This document shows, piece after piece, positions 1 through 6,867 of a stretch of 44,656 bases of DNA; within the stretch, counting starts at the first letter, position 1; the number at the start of each line of letters is the position of its first letter. Below the pieces are notes generated by a model that had not been told where the DNA came from, ran no database searches, and saw only the letters and a list, made by a program, of their open reading frames with translations. The translations under genes were made by a program, and so were the position numbers. The DNA is from Candidatus Eiseniibacteriota bacterium (GTDB taxonomy: Bacteria; Eisenbacteria; RBG-16-71-46; CAIMUX01; WJJG01): assembly GCA_030601305.1 (NCBI GenBank), contig JAUVTV010000002.1:1-44656 (forward strand), read 5' to 3'.

Positions 1-98
1 CCCTGGAGACCGAAGGGCTCGAGCTGCGCTTGCGCGGGAAGGGCGACACCGAGCAGAACCAGCAGCAGAAGGCCAGACCAGACGATGCGGACATGCAC
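1..98 (-). CDS. Exported protein, N-terminal fragment (cut by window edge)
   Basis: This reading frame is too short for the ORF track. It starts at a GTG 7 nt after the apt stop and stays open to the window edge. The first 25 residues form a classical signal peptide: a short basic start (MHVRIVW), a Leu/Val-rich core (LLLLVLLGVALP) and an AQA cleavage site. A G-rich Shine-Dalgarno-like stretch lies in the last codons of apt. The protein is therefore probably secreted or periplasmic and cotranscribed with apt. Nothing of the mature domain is visible, so no function can be given. Confidence 0.55.
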   Translation of the reverse strand, partial: MHVRIVWSGLLLLVLLGVALPAQAQLEPFGLQ

Positions 99-104
99 GA
101 CGGC

Positions 105-656
105 CTACTCCCCTTCCCCGAACCCGATCAGGCTGCGGATCTGCTGGTCATCGACGCCGGCCGCACGCAGCTTCGCGCGCCCGCCGAGGAAGGTCAGCTC
201 GACGAGAAGGCCCACCCCGGCGAGCACGCCCTTGCCGCGAGACACCAGGCGTGCCGCGGCGGCCGCCGTGCCACCGGTTGCCAGGAGATCGTCGACGATG
301 AGAACCCGTTGCCCCGCAGGGAAAGCGTCGGTGTGGATCTCGAGTTCCGCCTCGCCGTACTCCAAGGTGTACGACTCGCGAAGGCAGTTCCAAGGCAACT
401 TGCCCGGCTTGCGTAACGGGAAGAACGGCTTGCCCGCCGTGTGCGCCACGAGCGCGCCGAGGATGAAGCCGCGGGCCTCGATGCCGCCGACGACATCGAA
501 CCCGTCGCCGGCAAACGCCCGCGTGATCTCGCCGACGCAACGTGCCAGGAGCGGGGGATCCTGCAGCACGGGGGTGATGTCCTTGAAGAGGATGCCCGGC
601 TTGGGGAAGTCGGGCACCGTACGGATTGATTCTCTGAGTGAATCTCTCAGGTCCAT
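105..656 (-). CDS. apt: Adenine phosphoribosyltransferase
   Basis: This enzyme converts adenine and PRPP to AMP and pyrophosphate in cytosolic purine salvage. The 183-residue protein has the usual family length. It carries the N-terminal FPKPGILFKDITP motif of Apt, the ARGF segment (about residues 61-64), and the PRPP-binding loop VLIVDDLLATGGT (about residues 118-130). The ATG start has an AGGAG ribosome binding site (GAGGAGCGCGCC). It is followed 6 nt later by the partial exported-protein gene, and is preceded by a 158-nt gap holding a plausible promoter. Family assignment is secure. Confidence 0.96.
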   Translation of the reverse strand: MDLRDSLRESIRTVPDFPKPGILFKDITPVLQDPPLLARCVGEITRAFAGDGFDVVGGIEARGFILGALVAHTAGKPFFPLRKPGKLPWNCLRESYTLEYGEAELEIHTDAFPAGQRVLIVDDLLATGGTAAAAARLVSRGKGVLAGVGLLVELTFLGGRAKLRAAGVDDQQIRSLIGFGEGE

Positions 657-728
657 GGCGCGCTCCTCGAAACCCGCCCGTGGGGCGAGCCCTGCCGTAG
701 GTTCCAGGCCCGTTTCAGGGGCGCAGAA

Positions 729-758
729 ACTCTATCCGCCAGACGGCGCGCATCTCAA
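729..758 (-). promoter_or_regulatory. Candidate sigma-70 promoter of apt
   Basis: On the minus strand, TTGAGA is followed after 18 nt by TAGAGT (4 of 6 matches to TATAAT), about 65 nt upstream of the apt ATG. It lies in the only non-coding gap between the sigma gene and apt. The match is moderate and read by eye. Confidence 0.4.
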
Positions 759-798
759 GGCCATTCGCAACCGCCCCCGCGCCGGGACGACTCGGGTT

Positions 799-812
799 CC
801 CGGCACGCCGGG
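799..812 (-). terminator. GC-rich hairpin just after the sigma-factor gene
   Basis: CCCGGC-AC-GCCGGG is a perfect 6-bp inverted repeat starting two bases after the sigma gene stop codon. The loop is only 2 nt and no U-tract follows, so it is weak as an intrinsic terminator. Its position favours an RNA 3'-end role. Confidence 0.25.
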
Positions 813-814
813 TC

Positions 815-1882
815 TCAAGACCACTTGCTGCTGCGCAGACGTTCGAGCACTTGGGCTCCGCGCCGTTCCTCTTCCTCGATCCACTCGCGCAGGCGCTTCA
901 GCGCACGCCGCTCGATCTGGCGCACGCGCTCGCGACTGACGCCCAGGAAGAGCCCGGTGCGCGTGAGACTCCGCGGTCTGCCGTCCATCAACCCATAGCG
1001 GATGCGCAGCGCCAGGTACTCGCGCTCCGAAAGCCGCTGCATCAACTCTTCGAGATGCCGGCACTCCATCTGGCGATGAAGCACCTCTTCGAGTGACGGC
1101 CCCCCAGGAAGCTTCTCCATGAGCGTCAGCCCGCGACCGGCCTCACCGACGGCCTTTTCATCGAGCGACTTGATGCCACGCACCAGTGCCGTCACGCTAC
1201 GCGCCCGCCGCGGACCGAACCCGGCCGCGCGACTGATCTCGCTCGTGTCCGGGAAGCGGCCCAGCTCGAGGGTGAGCTTGCGCTCGGTCTCGATGTAGCG
1301 GTGCAGCGATCGCATGACGTGCAGCGGGATCTTGAGTGTGCGCGACTGCTCGGAGAGCCCCTTGGCGATCCCGAGCCGGATCCACCATGCCGCGTAGGTC
1401 GAGAACCGGAATCCTCTCTCCGGATCGAACCGCTTCACGGCGGTGATCAAGCCCAGGTTGCCTTCCTCGATGAGGTCCTCCAGGTCGAGTCCCCGCCCGG
1501 AAAACTTGCGTGCCATGCTCACCACGAGACGCAGGTTGCTCACCACGAGCAACTCCGTGGCACGCTCGTCACCGGCCTGGACACGCCGAGCCACGATGCG
1601 CTCTTCACGCGGCGTCAGCAGACGGTGTCGGCCCACATCTCGGAAGTAGACCGATAGCGCCTGGAGCGACGGTGGCGGGGGAGCCGGCGTCGCCGGATCA
1701 CGAATGGTGATCCCCAGCGTCCGCGTGAGGTCCAGGAAGAGCGAGAACTCCGAGGCATCGGGGACTGTCGAGAGGAGGGAAGCCTCGACTTGGGTAGCGC
1801 ACAGCTCCCCGTTCTTCTGCCCCTCGGCGAGCAGATCCGTGAGAGTCCGCACGCGCGTCGCAACGCGCTTCTTGACTGCCAT
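815..1882 (-). CDS. RNA polymerase sigma factor, sigma-70 family (RpoD/RpoS-like)
   Basis: A promoter-recognition subunit of RNA polymerase. From the ATG chosen here (MAVKKR; 355 residues) the N-terminal ~50 residues resemble sigma region 1.1, followed by a Pro-rich linker. Region 1.2 begins near residue 72 (SLQALSVYFRDVG). Region 2 ends in FRFSTYAAWWIR (about 158-169). Region 3 follows, and the region 4.2 helix-turn-helix GVSRERVRQIERRALKRL lies near 314-331. The ORF track extends 13 codons upstream, but those overlap the G-rich ribosome binding site AAAGGGGGGG. The sequence differs from canonical RpoD at several region 2.4 positions (LGIAKGLSEQSRTLKIPL), so it may be an alternative group 2 factor rather than the housekeeping one. 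tRNA-Pro(CGG) lies 48 nt upstream on the same strand. Confidence 0.9.
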   Translation of the reverse strand: MAVKKRVATRVRTLTDLLAEGQKNGELCATQVEASLLSTVPDASEFSLFLDLTRTLGITIRDPATPAPPPPSLQALSVYFRDVGRHRLLTPREERIVARRVQAGDERATELLVVSNLRLVVSMARKFSGRGLDLEDLIEEGNLGLITAVKRFDPERGFRFSTYAAWWIRLGIAKGLSEQSRTLKIPLHVMRSLHRYIETERKLTLELGRFPDTSEISRAAGFGPRRARSVTALVRGIKSLDEKAVGEAGRGLTLMEKLPGGPSLEEVLHRQMECRHLEELMQRLSEREYLALRIRYGLMDGRPRSLTRTGLFLGVSRERVRQIERRALKRLREWIEEEERRGAQVLERLRSSKWS

Positions 1883-1886
1883 GGTA

Positions 1887-1927
1887 CCCCCCCTTTCTGG
1901 GGGATACCTCCAAGGAGACAAGGGGGG
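1887..1927 (-). promoter_or_regulatory. Hairpin-forming leader that covers the sigma gene's ribosome binding site
   Basis: On the minus strand the tRNA-Pro 3' end is followed after 3 nt by CCCCCCTT, a small CTCC-TT-GGAG hairpin, a CCCCC run, and then AAAGGGGGGG next to the sigma start codon. CCCCCCTT can pair with AAGGGGGG (8 bp). Alternatively CCCCC-AGAAA-GGGGG forms a local hairpin. Either fold hides the Shine-Dalgarno sequence. Whether this regulates translation or only ends or processes the tRNA transcript cannot be told from sequence. Confidence 0.4.
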
Positions 1928-1930
1928 AAA

Positions 1931-2007
1931 TGGTCGGGGCGACTGGATTTGAACCAGCGACTCCCTAGTCCCGAACCAGGTGCGCTACCGGACTGCGCTA
2001 CGCCCCG
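1931..2007 (-). tRNA. tRNA-Pro (anticodon CGG)
   Basis: 77 nt with encoded CCA. The acceptor stem is CGGGGCG/CGCCCCG with discriminator A. The D-arm is GCGC/GCGC, the anticodon arm CCTGG-TTCGGGA-CTAGG, and the T-arm GCTGG-TTCAAAT-CCAGT. The loop TTCGGGA gives anticodon CGG, reading CCG proline codons. All stems close. It lies upstream of the sigma gene on the same strand. Confidence 0.96.
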
Positions 2008-2028
2008 ACACAAAGCTCTTACACCAGT

Positions 2029-2057
2029 AGTTTGCAGATTACTCCTCGGCAGGTCAA
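2029..2057 (-). promoter_or_regulatory. Promoter of tRNA-Pro(CGG)
   Basis: TTGACC-17 nt-CAAACT on the minus strand predicts a start about 15 nt upstream of the mature tRNA 5' end. A second, perfect TATAAT box at 2111-2116 further upstream lacks a clear -35 element and may be an alternative. Confidence 0.55.
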
Positions 2058-2188
2058 GGGGGTTTCTGTCGCCCGAACCCGCTCGGGAGACGGCGATTGT
2101 GCAAGTTGGAATTATATCCCGCATCGTGTGAATGAGTTACCGGAAATCGATGTGAACGCACGTGAGGCCCAACGGACACGCAGATATC

Positions 2189-2692
2189 TCACAGGCCAAT
2201 CACCGCGAACACCCCCATCGTGGCCAAAGTGACGATACAGCCGGCAATCGCGACCCCGATGCCCGCGCACGGCAACGCCTTGCGGAAGGGAATCCCGAAG
2301 ACAAAGGCGGCCGCCGAACCCGTCCAGCCGCCCGTCACGGGCAGGGGGATGGCGACAAAGAGGATGAGCCCCAGCGCACCGTAGCGATCGATGACCTTGC
2401 CGCGTCGCCGCGTTCGCACGAAGAGCCAGGTGAAGAAGCGGTCCATCAGACGGCTTCGTCTCCGGAGCCAGTCCGAGGCGGGCCCCAGACCCAGGAGGAT
2501 GGGAATCAGCGGGACCATGTTGCCCAGCCAGGCCATCCCGAAAGCCACCGTCCAGTGAAGTGGCGGCCCCATCGCCGGGCTGAGCGCCCAGGGAATGGCG
2601 CCCCGCAGCTCCACGATCGGGAGCATGGCGATCACGAAGACCACCCATTCCTTCGGCAACATCGCAAACCACTGGGCGATGTCTTCAGTCAC
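2189..2692 (-). CDS. Small multi-drug export family membrane protein (COG2426)
   Basis: A 167-residue inner-membrane protein with several hydrophobic segments. It carries the conserved ELRGAIP and VAIPLPVTGGWTGS patterns of the COG2426 / Sm_multidrug_ex family. Despite the family name, a transport role is poorly established. The start overlaps the end of pcm by 8 nt, so it is the last gene of a surE-pcm-COG2426 unit. The family call is fairly secure; substrate and function are unknown. Confidence 0.8.
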   Translation of the reverse strand: MTEDIAQWFAMLPKEWVVFVIAMLPIVELRGAIPWALSPAMGPPLHWTVAFGMAWLGNMVPLIPILLGLGPASDWLRRRSRLMDRFFTWLFVRTRRRGKVIDRYGALGLILFVAIPLPVTGGWTGSAAAFVFGIPFRKALPCAGIGVAIAGCIVTLATMGVFAVIGL

Positions 2693-3335
2693 CCTTCCAC
2701 CCCTCCTCCCCTACCAGAGGAACGAAGACACACGGCACGTCGGTGCGCTCGTGGAACCGGTCTCCCTCGCGCGTGATGATGCTCAGGATCTGGCCGCCGC
2801 GCGATCCGGTGGGCACGACCAGTCGGCCGCCATCGGCGAGCTGGTCCACCAGTGACGGCGGCACCCGGGGAGCCGCCGCGGTCACGATGATGCCGTCGTA
2901 CGGCGCGTAGGTCTTCCACCCGAGCGACCCGTCGCCGACGTGCTGCAGGACGTTCGTGATCTCAAGTCGCGCATACACCTCCTGCGCCCGCTTCGCGAGC
3001 GGCGCGAGGCGCTCGACCGTGAACACCGTGTGTACCAGCTCGCTCAGGATCGCCGCCTGGTAGCCGGATCCGGTTCCGATCTCGAGCACGCGATCCGACG
3101 GCCGCGGCTCAAGCGTCTGCGTCATGATCCCGACCATGTAGGGTTGGGAGATCGTCTGCCCGTGGCCGATGGGAAGCGCCCGATCGGAGTAGGCCTGCGC
3201 CGCGAGGGCCGACTCGACGAACTCGTGGCGCCGGATCTTGAGGAAGGCATCCAGCACCGCCTGGTCACGGATCCCCCGCGCGCGGAGCTGCTGCTCCGTC
3301 ATGCGCGCACGCGCCCTCCGGTAGTCGATCTTCAC
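2685..3335 (-). CDS. pcm: Protein-L-isoaspartate O-methyltransferase
   Basis: Repairs isoaspartyl residues in aged proteins by SAM-dependent methylation. The family motifs are clear: IGHGQTISQPYMV, the SAM-binding loop VLEIGTGSGYQAA, and GGRLVVPTG. A 24-nt tandem duplication covers the start region and creates two equivalent GTG starts, at 3359 and 3335. The downstream one is chosen because it follows a G-rich stretch and gives a family-typical N-terminus (KIDYRRARARM). pcm lies downstream of surE, a common pairing (surE-pcm-nlpD-rpoS in enterobacteria). Confidence 0.93.
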   Translation of the reverse strand: MKIDYRRARARMTEQQLRARGIRDQAVLDAFLKIRRHEFVESALAAQAYSDRALPIGHGQTISQPYMVGIMTQTLEPRPSDRVLEIGTGSGYQAAILSELVHTVFTVERLAPLAKRAQEVYARLEITNVLQHVGDGSLGWKTYAPYDGIIVTAAAPRVPPSLVDQLADGGRLVVPTGSRGGQILSIITREGDRFHERTDVPCVFVPLVGEEGWKGD

Positions 3336-3364
3336 GCGCGCCCCCCCGTCGATCTTCACGCGCG
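3324..3364. repeat. 24-bp tandem duplication at the pcm start
   Basis: The 17-nt sequence GTCGATCTTCACGCGCG occurs at 3324-3340 and again at 3348-3364, a period of 24. On the minus strand it duplicates the codons Val-Lys-Ile-Asp and the GTG start, so the ORF begins with two copies of VKID. Confidence 0.85.
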
Positions 3365-3403
3365 GCCCCGTCGGTCGTCACGCACGATTCGTGCCCTTCG
3401 ATT

Positions 3404-4180
3404 CTAGGCCCGGTGGGAAGTACCGGCCAGATCGTTCTCCCACCCGCGGAGCGCTTCCAGGTCGGCATCGTCGGTCCAGTCCGTTTGCAGCGGCGTGATC
3501 GATACATATCCGGCGGAGACGGCCCCGAAGTCACTTTCGTCATCTTTGACCCACTCGGGTGGATCGCCGCCGATCCAGTAGTACGGCCGGCCCCGCGGGT
3601 CGACCTTGGCCACGATCTCGTCGCGATAGACGCGGACTCCGAGGCGCGTGGCCCTCAACCCGCGGATCTCGTCGCGGGGCAGATCGGGAAGATTGACGTT
3701 GAGGAGCCTTGCGGGGTGCGGGCCCGCATCGATCATGTGCGAGACGATCTGACGGGCGATCTGCCCCGAGGAGTCCAGGTGCTCCGGATTCCAATTCGTG
3801 TTCGAGAAGGCAATCGAAGGAAGACCCAGAAGGCGCCCTTCCAATGCGGCCGCGACCGTACCACTGTAGGTTACGTCGTCGCCCATGTTGGGCCCGTGGT
3901 TGATGCCCGAGACGACCAGATCGGGGTGGGGCTCGAGCACGCCGCGGATGCCGCGCACGGCCACCAGGACGCAGTCGGTAGGCGTGCCGGAGATGGAGAA
4001 CACCCTCTCGTCGTGGTGCCTCACGCGCAGCGGATCGCGCAAGGTGAGGGCATGGCTGGCGGCGCTTTGCTCGAGGTCCGGTGCGACGATCCAGATCTCG
4101 CCGAGCCCCTCCAGCGCCGCGGCCAGCTCGCGTAAGCCGCGCGCGTCGATGCCGTCGTCGTTGGTCAGTAGGATGCGCAT
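3404..4180 (-). CDS. surE: 5'/3'-nucleotidase SurE
   Basis: A survival-protein E phosphatase that dephosphorylates nucleoside monophosphates. The 258-residue protein starts with the metal-binding MRILLTNDDGIDA motif. It contains SGINHGPNMGDDVTYSGTV, which supplies the second set of metal and active-site residues. The ATG at 4180 is preferred over an in-frame TTG four codons upstream because homologues begin with this motif. It heads the surE-pcm-COG2426 unit and is preceded by a 328-nt gap down from tRNA-Pro(GGG). Confidence 0.95.
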   Translation of the reverse strand: MRILLTNDDGIDARGLRELAAALEGLGEIWIVAPDLEQSAASHALTLRDPLRVRHHDERVFSISGTPTDCVLVAVRGIRGVLEPHPDLVVSGINHGPNMGDDVTYSGTVAAALEGRLLGLPSIAFSNTNWNPEHLDSSGQIARQIVSHMIDAGPHPARLLNVNLPDLPRDEIRGLRATRLGVRVYRDEIVAKVDPRGRPYYWIGGDPPEWVKDDESDFGAVSAGYVSITPLQTDWTDDADLEALRGWENDLAGTSHRA

Positions 4181-4460
4181 GTCACCCCGCAAGTCGAGTT
4201 CCCGTTTCTCCGTTCAGGCAAAGAAGCTGGCACACCTGTGTACAGGATATCAAACCAAAAGAGGTGTTGGGGTGCTGAACGCCCCGTGACGGACCGTCAC
4301 ACGAATGGTGTCGGGTGCCCTGAGGTTCGTCGACTGGATCCAAGGGAATCACGCTCCAGTCCATCACTCTCGTTCGCTCGCGCCGTTCGCGCGGTAGGCA
4401 GACAGGCCGGATCCCGTCCTTGAGGTCGCGTCCCCCAGGCCGTGAAACATCATCGCACAA
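4181..4460. other. Non-coding leader between tRNA-Pro(GGG) and surE
   Basis: No credible ORF on either strand. The stretch holds a 15-nt palindrome (4286-4300), an inverted repeat GACTGGA...TCCAGTC (4332-4338 and 4355-4361), and a locally AT-richer patch near 4245-4265. I cannot identify a convincing -35/-10 pair for surE by eye. It may be a long 5' leader transcribed from the tRNA promoter. Confidence 0.5.
4286..4300. promoter_or_regulatory. Operator-like palindrome upstream of surE
   Basis: GTGACGG-A-CCGTCAC is a perfect 7-bp inverted repeat around one central base, 106 nt upstream of the surE start. The symmetry fits a dimeric DNA-binding protein site, but no regulator can be named. Confidence 0.35.
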
Positions 4461-4486
4461 TCGCCCTTCGCGGATGCGAAGGGCGA
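4461..4486 (-). terminator. Strong hairpin downstream of tRNA-Pro(GGG)
   Basis: TCGCCCTTCGC and GCGAAGGGCGA form a perfect 11-bp stem with a 4-nt loop, 22 nt after the tRNA CCA end. On the minus strand it is followed by TTGTG, so the U-tract is weak. It may end the tRNA transcript or guide 3' processing. Confidence 0.5.
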
Positions 4487-4508
4487 CGACATCGCCGGAG
4501 ATATGAGA

Positions 4509-4585
<77 letters not shown>

Positions 4586-4602
4586 ACCTTATCTACAGGG
4601 GA

Positions 4603-4632
4603 ATCCTACCAATACCCTGATCGCCCGATCAA
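4603..4632 (-). promoter_or_regulatory. Promoter of tRNA-Pro(GGG)
   Basis: TTGATC-18 nt-TAGGAT on the minus strand predicts a start about 10 nt before the mature tRNA. It sits in the gap after the merR gene. Confidence 0.5.
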
Positions 4633-4678
4633 CCGCGAATGTTGAGCCTCAGGCGCGCCCCGGGTGTCCTGCGATCAC

Positions 4679-4697
4679 ACAACGGGTTAGCCGTTGT
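4679..4697 (-). terminator. Hairpin around the merR-family gene stop codon
   Basis: ACAACGG and CCGTTGT form a 7-bp stem, and the 5-nt loop contains the TAA stop of the MerR-family gene. It is followed by GTGTG rather than a U-tract. It is a probable 3'-end signal of the DUF512-der-plsY-gpsA-merR operon. Confidence 0.35.
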
Positions 4698-5163
4698 CCT
4701 GATCTTCCGGTGTGGGCAGTCGTTCCAGCCGCTGCCTAAGCTGTTCCAGCTCGCGCCGGATCTCCTTGAGGGCTTCTCCGATCAGGGCCGTCCGCTCTGC
4801 ACCCGTGCGGACGACGTCCGCCTCCGCCTCGCCGGCGTCCCGGGTCGTTCCCCGCGATCCAGAGGCCTTGGCGTAGCCGACCCTGTTCTCCTGCACCGTC
4901 CCGATGCGCTCGCCCGAGCGACGATCCTCGAGGAGTTTGCGCCGCGCGCCGGCGATGGTGAAACCCCGGTCGTAGAGCAGGTGCTTGATCTGCTCGATCA
5001 GCGCCACGTCCTTCGGGCGATACATGCGCACCCCCCCGCGGCTCTTGCGCGGCCGGAGCATGGAGAACTGCGTTTCCCAGTATCGCAGGACATGAGCCTT
5101 GACCCTGGTGTTCTCGCTCACCTTGCTGATCGAGTAGTACGACTTCGTGAGAGCGTCACTCAT
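4687..5163 (-). CDS. MerR-family transcriptional regulator
   Basis: A DNA-binding protein of 158 residues. The N-terminal winged helix-turn-helix (about residues 9-80) has the MerR signature, with VKAHVLRYWET and GGVRMYRPKDVALIEQIKHLLYD. The C-terminal third is charged and ends in a probable coiled coil (EALKEIRRELEQLRQRLERL) for dimerisation. It has no obvious metal-binding cysteines, so it is not a classical metal sensor. The ATG overlaps the end of gpsA by 8 nt, so it is the last gene of the operon. Its targets are unknown. Confidence 0.88.
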   Translation of the reverse strand: MSDALTKSYYSISKVSENTRVKAHVLRYWETQFSMLRPRKSRGGVRMYRPKDVALIEQIKHLLYDRGFTIAGARRKLLEDRRSGERIGTVQENRVGYAKASGSRGTTRDAGEAEADVVRTGAERTALIGEALKEIRRELEQLRQRLERLPTPEDQDNG

Positions 5164-6202
5164 GGCCCTCCCCCCAAAACTCCTCTCGCGGCGGCCGGCT
5201 CATCAGCGTGACCAGCGCCTCCCGCGGATCCTTCCGCTCGTAGAGCACCGCGTGCACCTGCTCGGTGATCGGCATTTCGACACCCAGGCGGTGGGCGAGT
5301 TGGAGCGCGGAGCGAGTGGTGCGCACACCCTCTGCCACCATGACCATTTCGTCTAGAATCTGCGGCAGTGGGCGGCCATCCGCAAGCGCCAATCCGACCT
5401 GATGGTTTCGGCTGAGGTGGCTCGTACACGTCGTGACCAGGTCCCCGATGCCCGCGAGACCCAGGAAGGTCTCCCGCTGGGCCCCCATCCGCAGCCCCAG
5501 GCGGGCGATCTCCGCGAGACCCCGGGTGAGGAGCGCGCCCATCGCGTTGCGGCCCAGATCGAGCCCCTCGACGATCCCCGCGGCGATGGCGATGACGTTC
5601 TTGAGCGACACCCCCAGCTCGACCCCCAGGGGATCCGCGCTGGTGTAAATGCGCAAGTTGGGACCGGATAGGGCGGTCTGGACGCGGCATGCCGCATCCC
5701 GGTTCTCCGATGCCGCCAGCACGGCTGCGGGCAGCCCGGAGACGACCTCGGCAGCGAGACTGGGCCCGGCGAGGACCACCATGTCTTGGATCGCCAGACC
5801 GCTGCTTTCCGCGAAGACCTGGATCGGGGTCTTGCCCGTCTCCTCCTCGATCCCCTTCGTGGCGGACACCCAGATCACGGCGGCCTTCGTCTTCCCCTCC
5901 GCGCAGGCCGCCCGCACCCGTTCCCCCACGGAACGCATCACGTGCGAGGGAACCGCGATGATCGCGATCTCGGCACTCTCGAGCGCCTCCCCCAAGTCGG
6001 AGGTGACGCGGATCGTCTCCGGCAGGCGTTCCGCAGGCAGGAAGGGCAGGCTGAGCCGGCTGCGCGCAACCTCGGCGGCCCGCTCGGGGTCGAACTCCCA
6101 GAGACGCACCGGGTGCCAGAGGCGCGCCGCGTGAAGCGCGAGCGTCGTACCCCAACTCCCCGCACCGAGGACCGCCACCTCGCTCAGCTTCTCGCCGCTC
6201 AC
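5156..6202 (-). CDS. gpsA: Glycerol-3-phosphate dehydrogenase [NAD(P)+]
   Basis: Reduces dihydroxyacetone phosphate to sn-glycerol-3-phosphate for phospholipid synthesis. The Rossmann loop GAGSWGTTLA is near the N-terminus. The catalytic Lys is in SLKNVIAIAAGI, followed by GLDLGRNAMGALLTRG and GLAGIGDLVTTC. The chosen GTG overlaps the plsY stop as GTGA and has a GGGAGGA ribosome binding site. This removes 37 extra codons from the track ORF and gives a normal 348-residue protein. Its neighbour plsY consumes the product, so the pair forms one pathway. Confidence 0.96.
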   Translation of the reverse strand: MSGEKLSEVAVLGAGSWGTTLALHAARLWHPVRLWEFDPERAAEVARSRLSLPFLPAERLPETIRVTSDLGEALESAEIAIIAVPSHVMRSVGERVRAACAEGKTKAAVIWVSATKGIEEETGKTPIQVFAESSGLAIQDMVVLAGPSLAAEVVSGLPAAVLAASENRDAACRVQTALSGPNLRIYTSADPLGVELGVSLKNVIAIAAGIVEGLDLGRNAMGALLTRGLAEIARLGLRMGAQRETFLGLAGIGDLVTTCTSHLSRNHQVGLALADGRPLPQILDEMVMVAEGVRTTRSALQLAHRLGVEMPITEQVHAVLYERKDPREALVTLMSRPPREEFWGEGHE

Positions 6203-6867
6203 TTCTTCCTCCCACGAACGCGAGACTCGGTGCCCGCCGCGATGCGCGACAAGTTCGCGCGGTGCCGCACGGCGATCAAGACGGCCAGAAGTGCGCCCGC
6301 AACGACGGCGCATTCGTGCAGCGGCGCCGGCGGCCCCCAGAGGATCGTCGCCAGCGGCATCAGCAGCGCGAGAGTCAGCGACCCCAGCGACACGAATCCG
6401 CTCACCGCCACCGTGATGCCGAATCCCAACACCCCGATGAGCGCCGGCAGCGGAGCCAGCGCCAGGAAGGCACCCAAGAGCGTCGCGACCCCCTTGCCGC
6501 CGCGAAAGCCCGCGAAGGGCGTGAGCACGTGTCCGGCCACGGCCGCAACGGCCGCAACCGCCGGCCAGGGGCTACCGCTCGCCACCGAGCCAAGGCCCAG
6601 GCACCCGGGCAGCCAGGCAACCGCAAGGAAGCCCTTGCCGATGTCGAGCAGCAGGGTGAGCGCTCCCCATCCGCGCCCCAGAGTGCGCAGGACGTTGGTC
6701 GCGCCCAGATTGCCGCTGCCGTGCTGGCGCACGTCGATCCCGCGCACCAGGCGACCGATCATGAGTCCAAAGGGAAGACTGCCGACCAGAAAGGCGAGGA
6801 TGACGAGGAGCGTGGCGCGCGCGGCCGGCGGCGCGCCGGCCGATGCGATGGCCGCCATGCCGATCAT
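6199..6867 (-). CDS. plsY: Acyl-phosphate:glycerol-3-phosphate acyltransferase
   Basis: An inner-membrane enzyme that makes lysophosphatidic acid from G3P and acyl-phosphate. The 222-residue polytopic protein carries the three PlsY motifs: GSGNLGATNVLRTLG, the DIGKG loop, and GHVLTPFAGFRGGKGVAT. The start ATG overlaps the der stop as ATGA, and the end overlaps gpsA as GTGA. The long track ORF (6199-7974) is this gene plus an out-of-frame shadow of der, so only the last 222 residues are real. Confidence 0.95.
   Translation of the reverse strand: MIGMAAIASAGAPPAARATLLVILAFLVGSLPFGLMIGRLVRGIDVRQHGSGNLGATNVLRTLGRGWGALTLLLDIGKGFLAVAWLPGCLGLGSVASGSPWPAVAAVAAVAGHVLTPFAGFRGGKGVATLLGAFLALAPLPALIGVLGFGITVAVSGFVSLGSLTLALLMPLATILWGPPAPLHECAVVAGALLAVLIAVRHRANLSRIAAGTESRVRGRKK

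Noticed and set aside
2111-2116. Perfect TATAAT as main promoter of tRNA-Pro(CGG)
   Set aside because: No matching -35 box at 16-18 nt and a long leader; the TTGACC-17-CAAACT pair nearer the tRNA fits better, so it is only noted as an alternative.
4325-4365. Possible tRNA remnant (GACTGGAT shared with the tRNA-Pro 3' half)
   Set aside because: Only 8 nt are shared and no acceptor or T-stem can be completed; better explained as an inverted repeat.
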